Of a stretch of 6,093 nucleotides of DNA, positions 5,855 to 6,093 are shown in pieces. The translations under genes and the position numbers were made by a program. The notes under the pieces are model-generated. The model worked only from the letters and a program-made list of their open reading frames with translations. It ran no database searches and was not told where the DNA came from. This DNA comes from Candidatus Jacksonbacteria bacterium. GTDB lineage: Bacteria > Patescibacteriota > Patescibacteriia > UBA9629 > GWA2-43-13. Each line of letters starts with the position of its first letter. Positions within the stretch are counted from its first letter, which is position 1. Where the stretch lies: assembly GCA_018698735.1 (NCBI GenBank), contig JABIPD010000054.1, positions 1 through 6,093 on the forward strand, given 5' to 3'.

Positions 5855-5858
5855 GGAG
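5853..5858 (+). promoter_or_regulatory. Shine-Dalgarno site AAGGAG for the 46-aa ORF
   Basis: AAGGAG overlaps the TAA stop of the preceding gene and stands 8 bases before ATG 5867. The overlap suggests that ribosomes finishing the 141-aa protein can restart on the short ORF. Confidence 0.75.
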
Positions 5859-5866
5859 TCACGAGG

Positions 5867-6007
5867 ATGAGACTCGATCTACGATTGGCCGCAGGATACG
5901 TTGGCTTCTCGATTTACGTGGCAGTGCTGTTTGCGGCTTTTCTTCTGGTCGTTGTTTGCCCATCAAGAATGTTGGAAGGCCAATCTGGACTTTTCAATAC
6001 CAGCTAG
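5867..6007 (+). CDS. Small single-pass membrane protein, 46 aa, unknown function
   Basis: I do not recognise this gene. The product has a short basic N-terminus (MRLDLRLAAG), one hydrophobic helix (about residues 11-31, YVGFSIYVAVLFAAFLLVVV), and a short polar tail starting CPSRMLEGQ and ending at TAG 6005-6007. The layout of a basic start, one helix and a C-P motif at the membrane exit resembles the 55-aa protein upstream. A well spaced AAGGAG, only 12 bases between the previous stop and this ATG, and operon-like packing support it. An alternative is a signal peptide of a degraded gene, but the frame is clean and the SD strong. Confidence 0.65.
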   Translation: MRLDLRLAAGYVGFSIYVAVLFAAFLLVVVCPSRMLEGQSGLFNTS

Positions 6008-6032
6008 GCAACAACGAAACCTGACCGTACAG

Positions 6033-6038
6033 AAGGAG
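6033..6038 (+). promoter_or_regulatory. Shine-Dalgarno site AAGGAG for the last ORF
   Basis: AAGGAG stands 8 bases before ATG 6047, the same spacing as at the previous gene, and the bases between (ACACGGAC versus TCACGAGG) are also alike. Confidence 0.65.
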
Positions 6039-6046
6039 ACACGGAC

Positions 6047-6093
6047 ATGAAACTAAGGTCGCTGCGTCTGAGTGTCGGGGTGTTGATGGCGGG
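6047..6093 (+). CDS. N-terminal start of an unknown protein, cut by the window edge
   Basis: Only the first 15 residues and part of a codon are visible: MKLRSLRLSVGVLMA, continuing as GG at the edge. The three basic residues followed by a hydrophobic run look like a signal peptide or the first membrane helix, as in the neighbouring small genes. The start is supported by AAGGAG at 8 bases. It lies 39 bases after the previous stop and probably belongs to the same operon. Nothing can be said of function. Confidence 0.6.
   Translation, partial: MKLRSLRLSVGVLMA

Noticed and set aside
1..6093. CRISPR arrays, tRNA or rRNA genes, transposase genes
   Set aside because: No regularly spaced direct repeats, cloverleaf-like segments, rRNA signatures or DDE/tyrosine recombinase frames were found; the repeats present are inverted and irregularly placed.

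Overview
The window reads as a piece of an AT-rich bacterial chromosome, most likely a Candidate Phyla Radiation (Patescibacteria, Parcubacteria-like) genome. This is inferred from lysine- and AT-rich housekeeping genes, shortened versions of RsmI and methionyl-tRNA synthetase, tight packing on one strand, and a general lack of Shine-Dalgarno (SD) sites before the housekeeping genes. No 16S rRNA or ribosomal protein is present to prove the lineage. All reading frames use the standard stops, including TGA at the end of metG, so there is no sign of TGA recoding.

Bases 1-5062 form a housekeeping block entirely on the plus strand. It holds the C-terminal end of an AI-2E family permease, rsmI (16S rRNA C1402 2'-O-methyltransferase), metG (methionyl-tRNA synthetase), a CvpA-family membrane protein, tatD (metal-dependent DNase/hydrolase) and rmuC (DNA recombination protein). 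The order rsmI-metG-tatD recalls the rsmI-(abrB)-metS-yabD order of Bacillus subtilis, here with cvpA placed between metG and tatD. The themes are translation (RsmI, MetG), DNA handling (TatD, RmuC) and membrane functions.

Most gaps between these genes are filled by inverted repeats. They are an AT-rich 104-bp element before rsmI, a compact palindrome overlapping the metG stop, a nested hairpin terminator between cvpA and tatD, a 104-bp GTCATTGCGAG-type element filling the tatD-rmuC gap, and a 59-bp GTCATTCT/AGAATGAC palindrome after rmuC. An ordinary U-tract terminator then closes the block.

From about 5240 the DNA changes character. Base composition rises from roughly 30-40% GC to about 50% in sampled lines. 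Every clear start but one gains a strong SD site (GGAG exactly 8 nt before ATG), and the genes become short and unrecognisable. There are a 55-aa single-pass membrane peptide, a 141-aa multi-pass membrane protein coupled to it through an ATGA overlap, a 46-aa single-pass membrane peptide, and the start of a fourth gene cut by the window edge. They look like one operon behind a candidate promoter at 5204-5232. This cassette of small membrane proteins is the part of the window that could hold something undescribed. It could be an acquired or fast-evolving accessory operon, and an assembly join should also be excluded.
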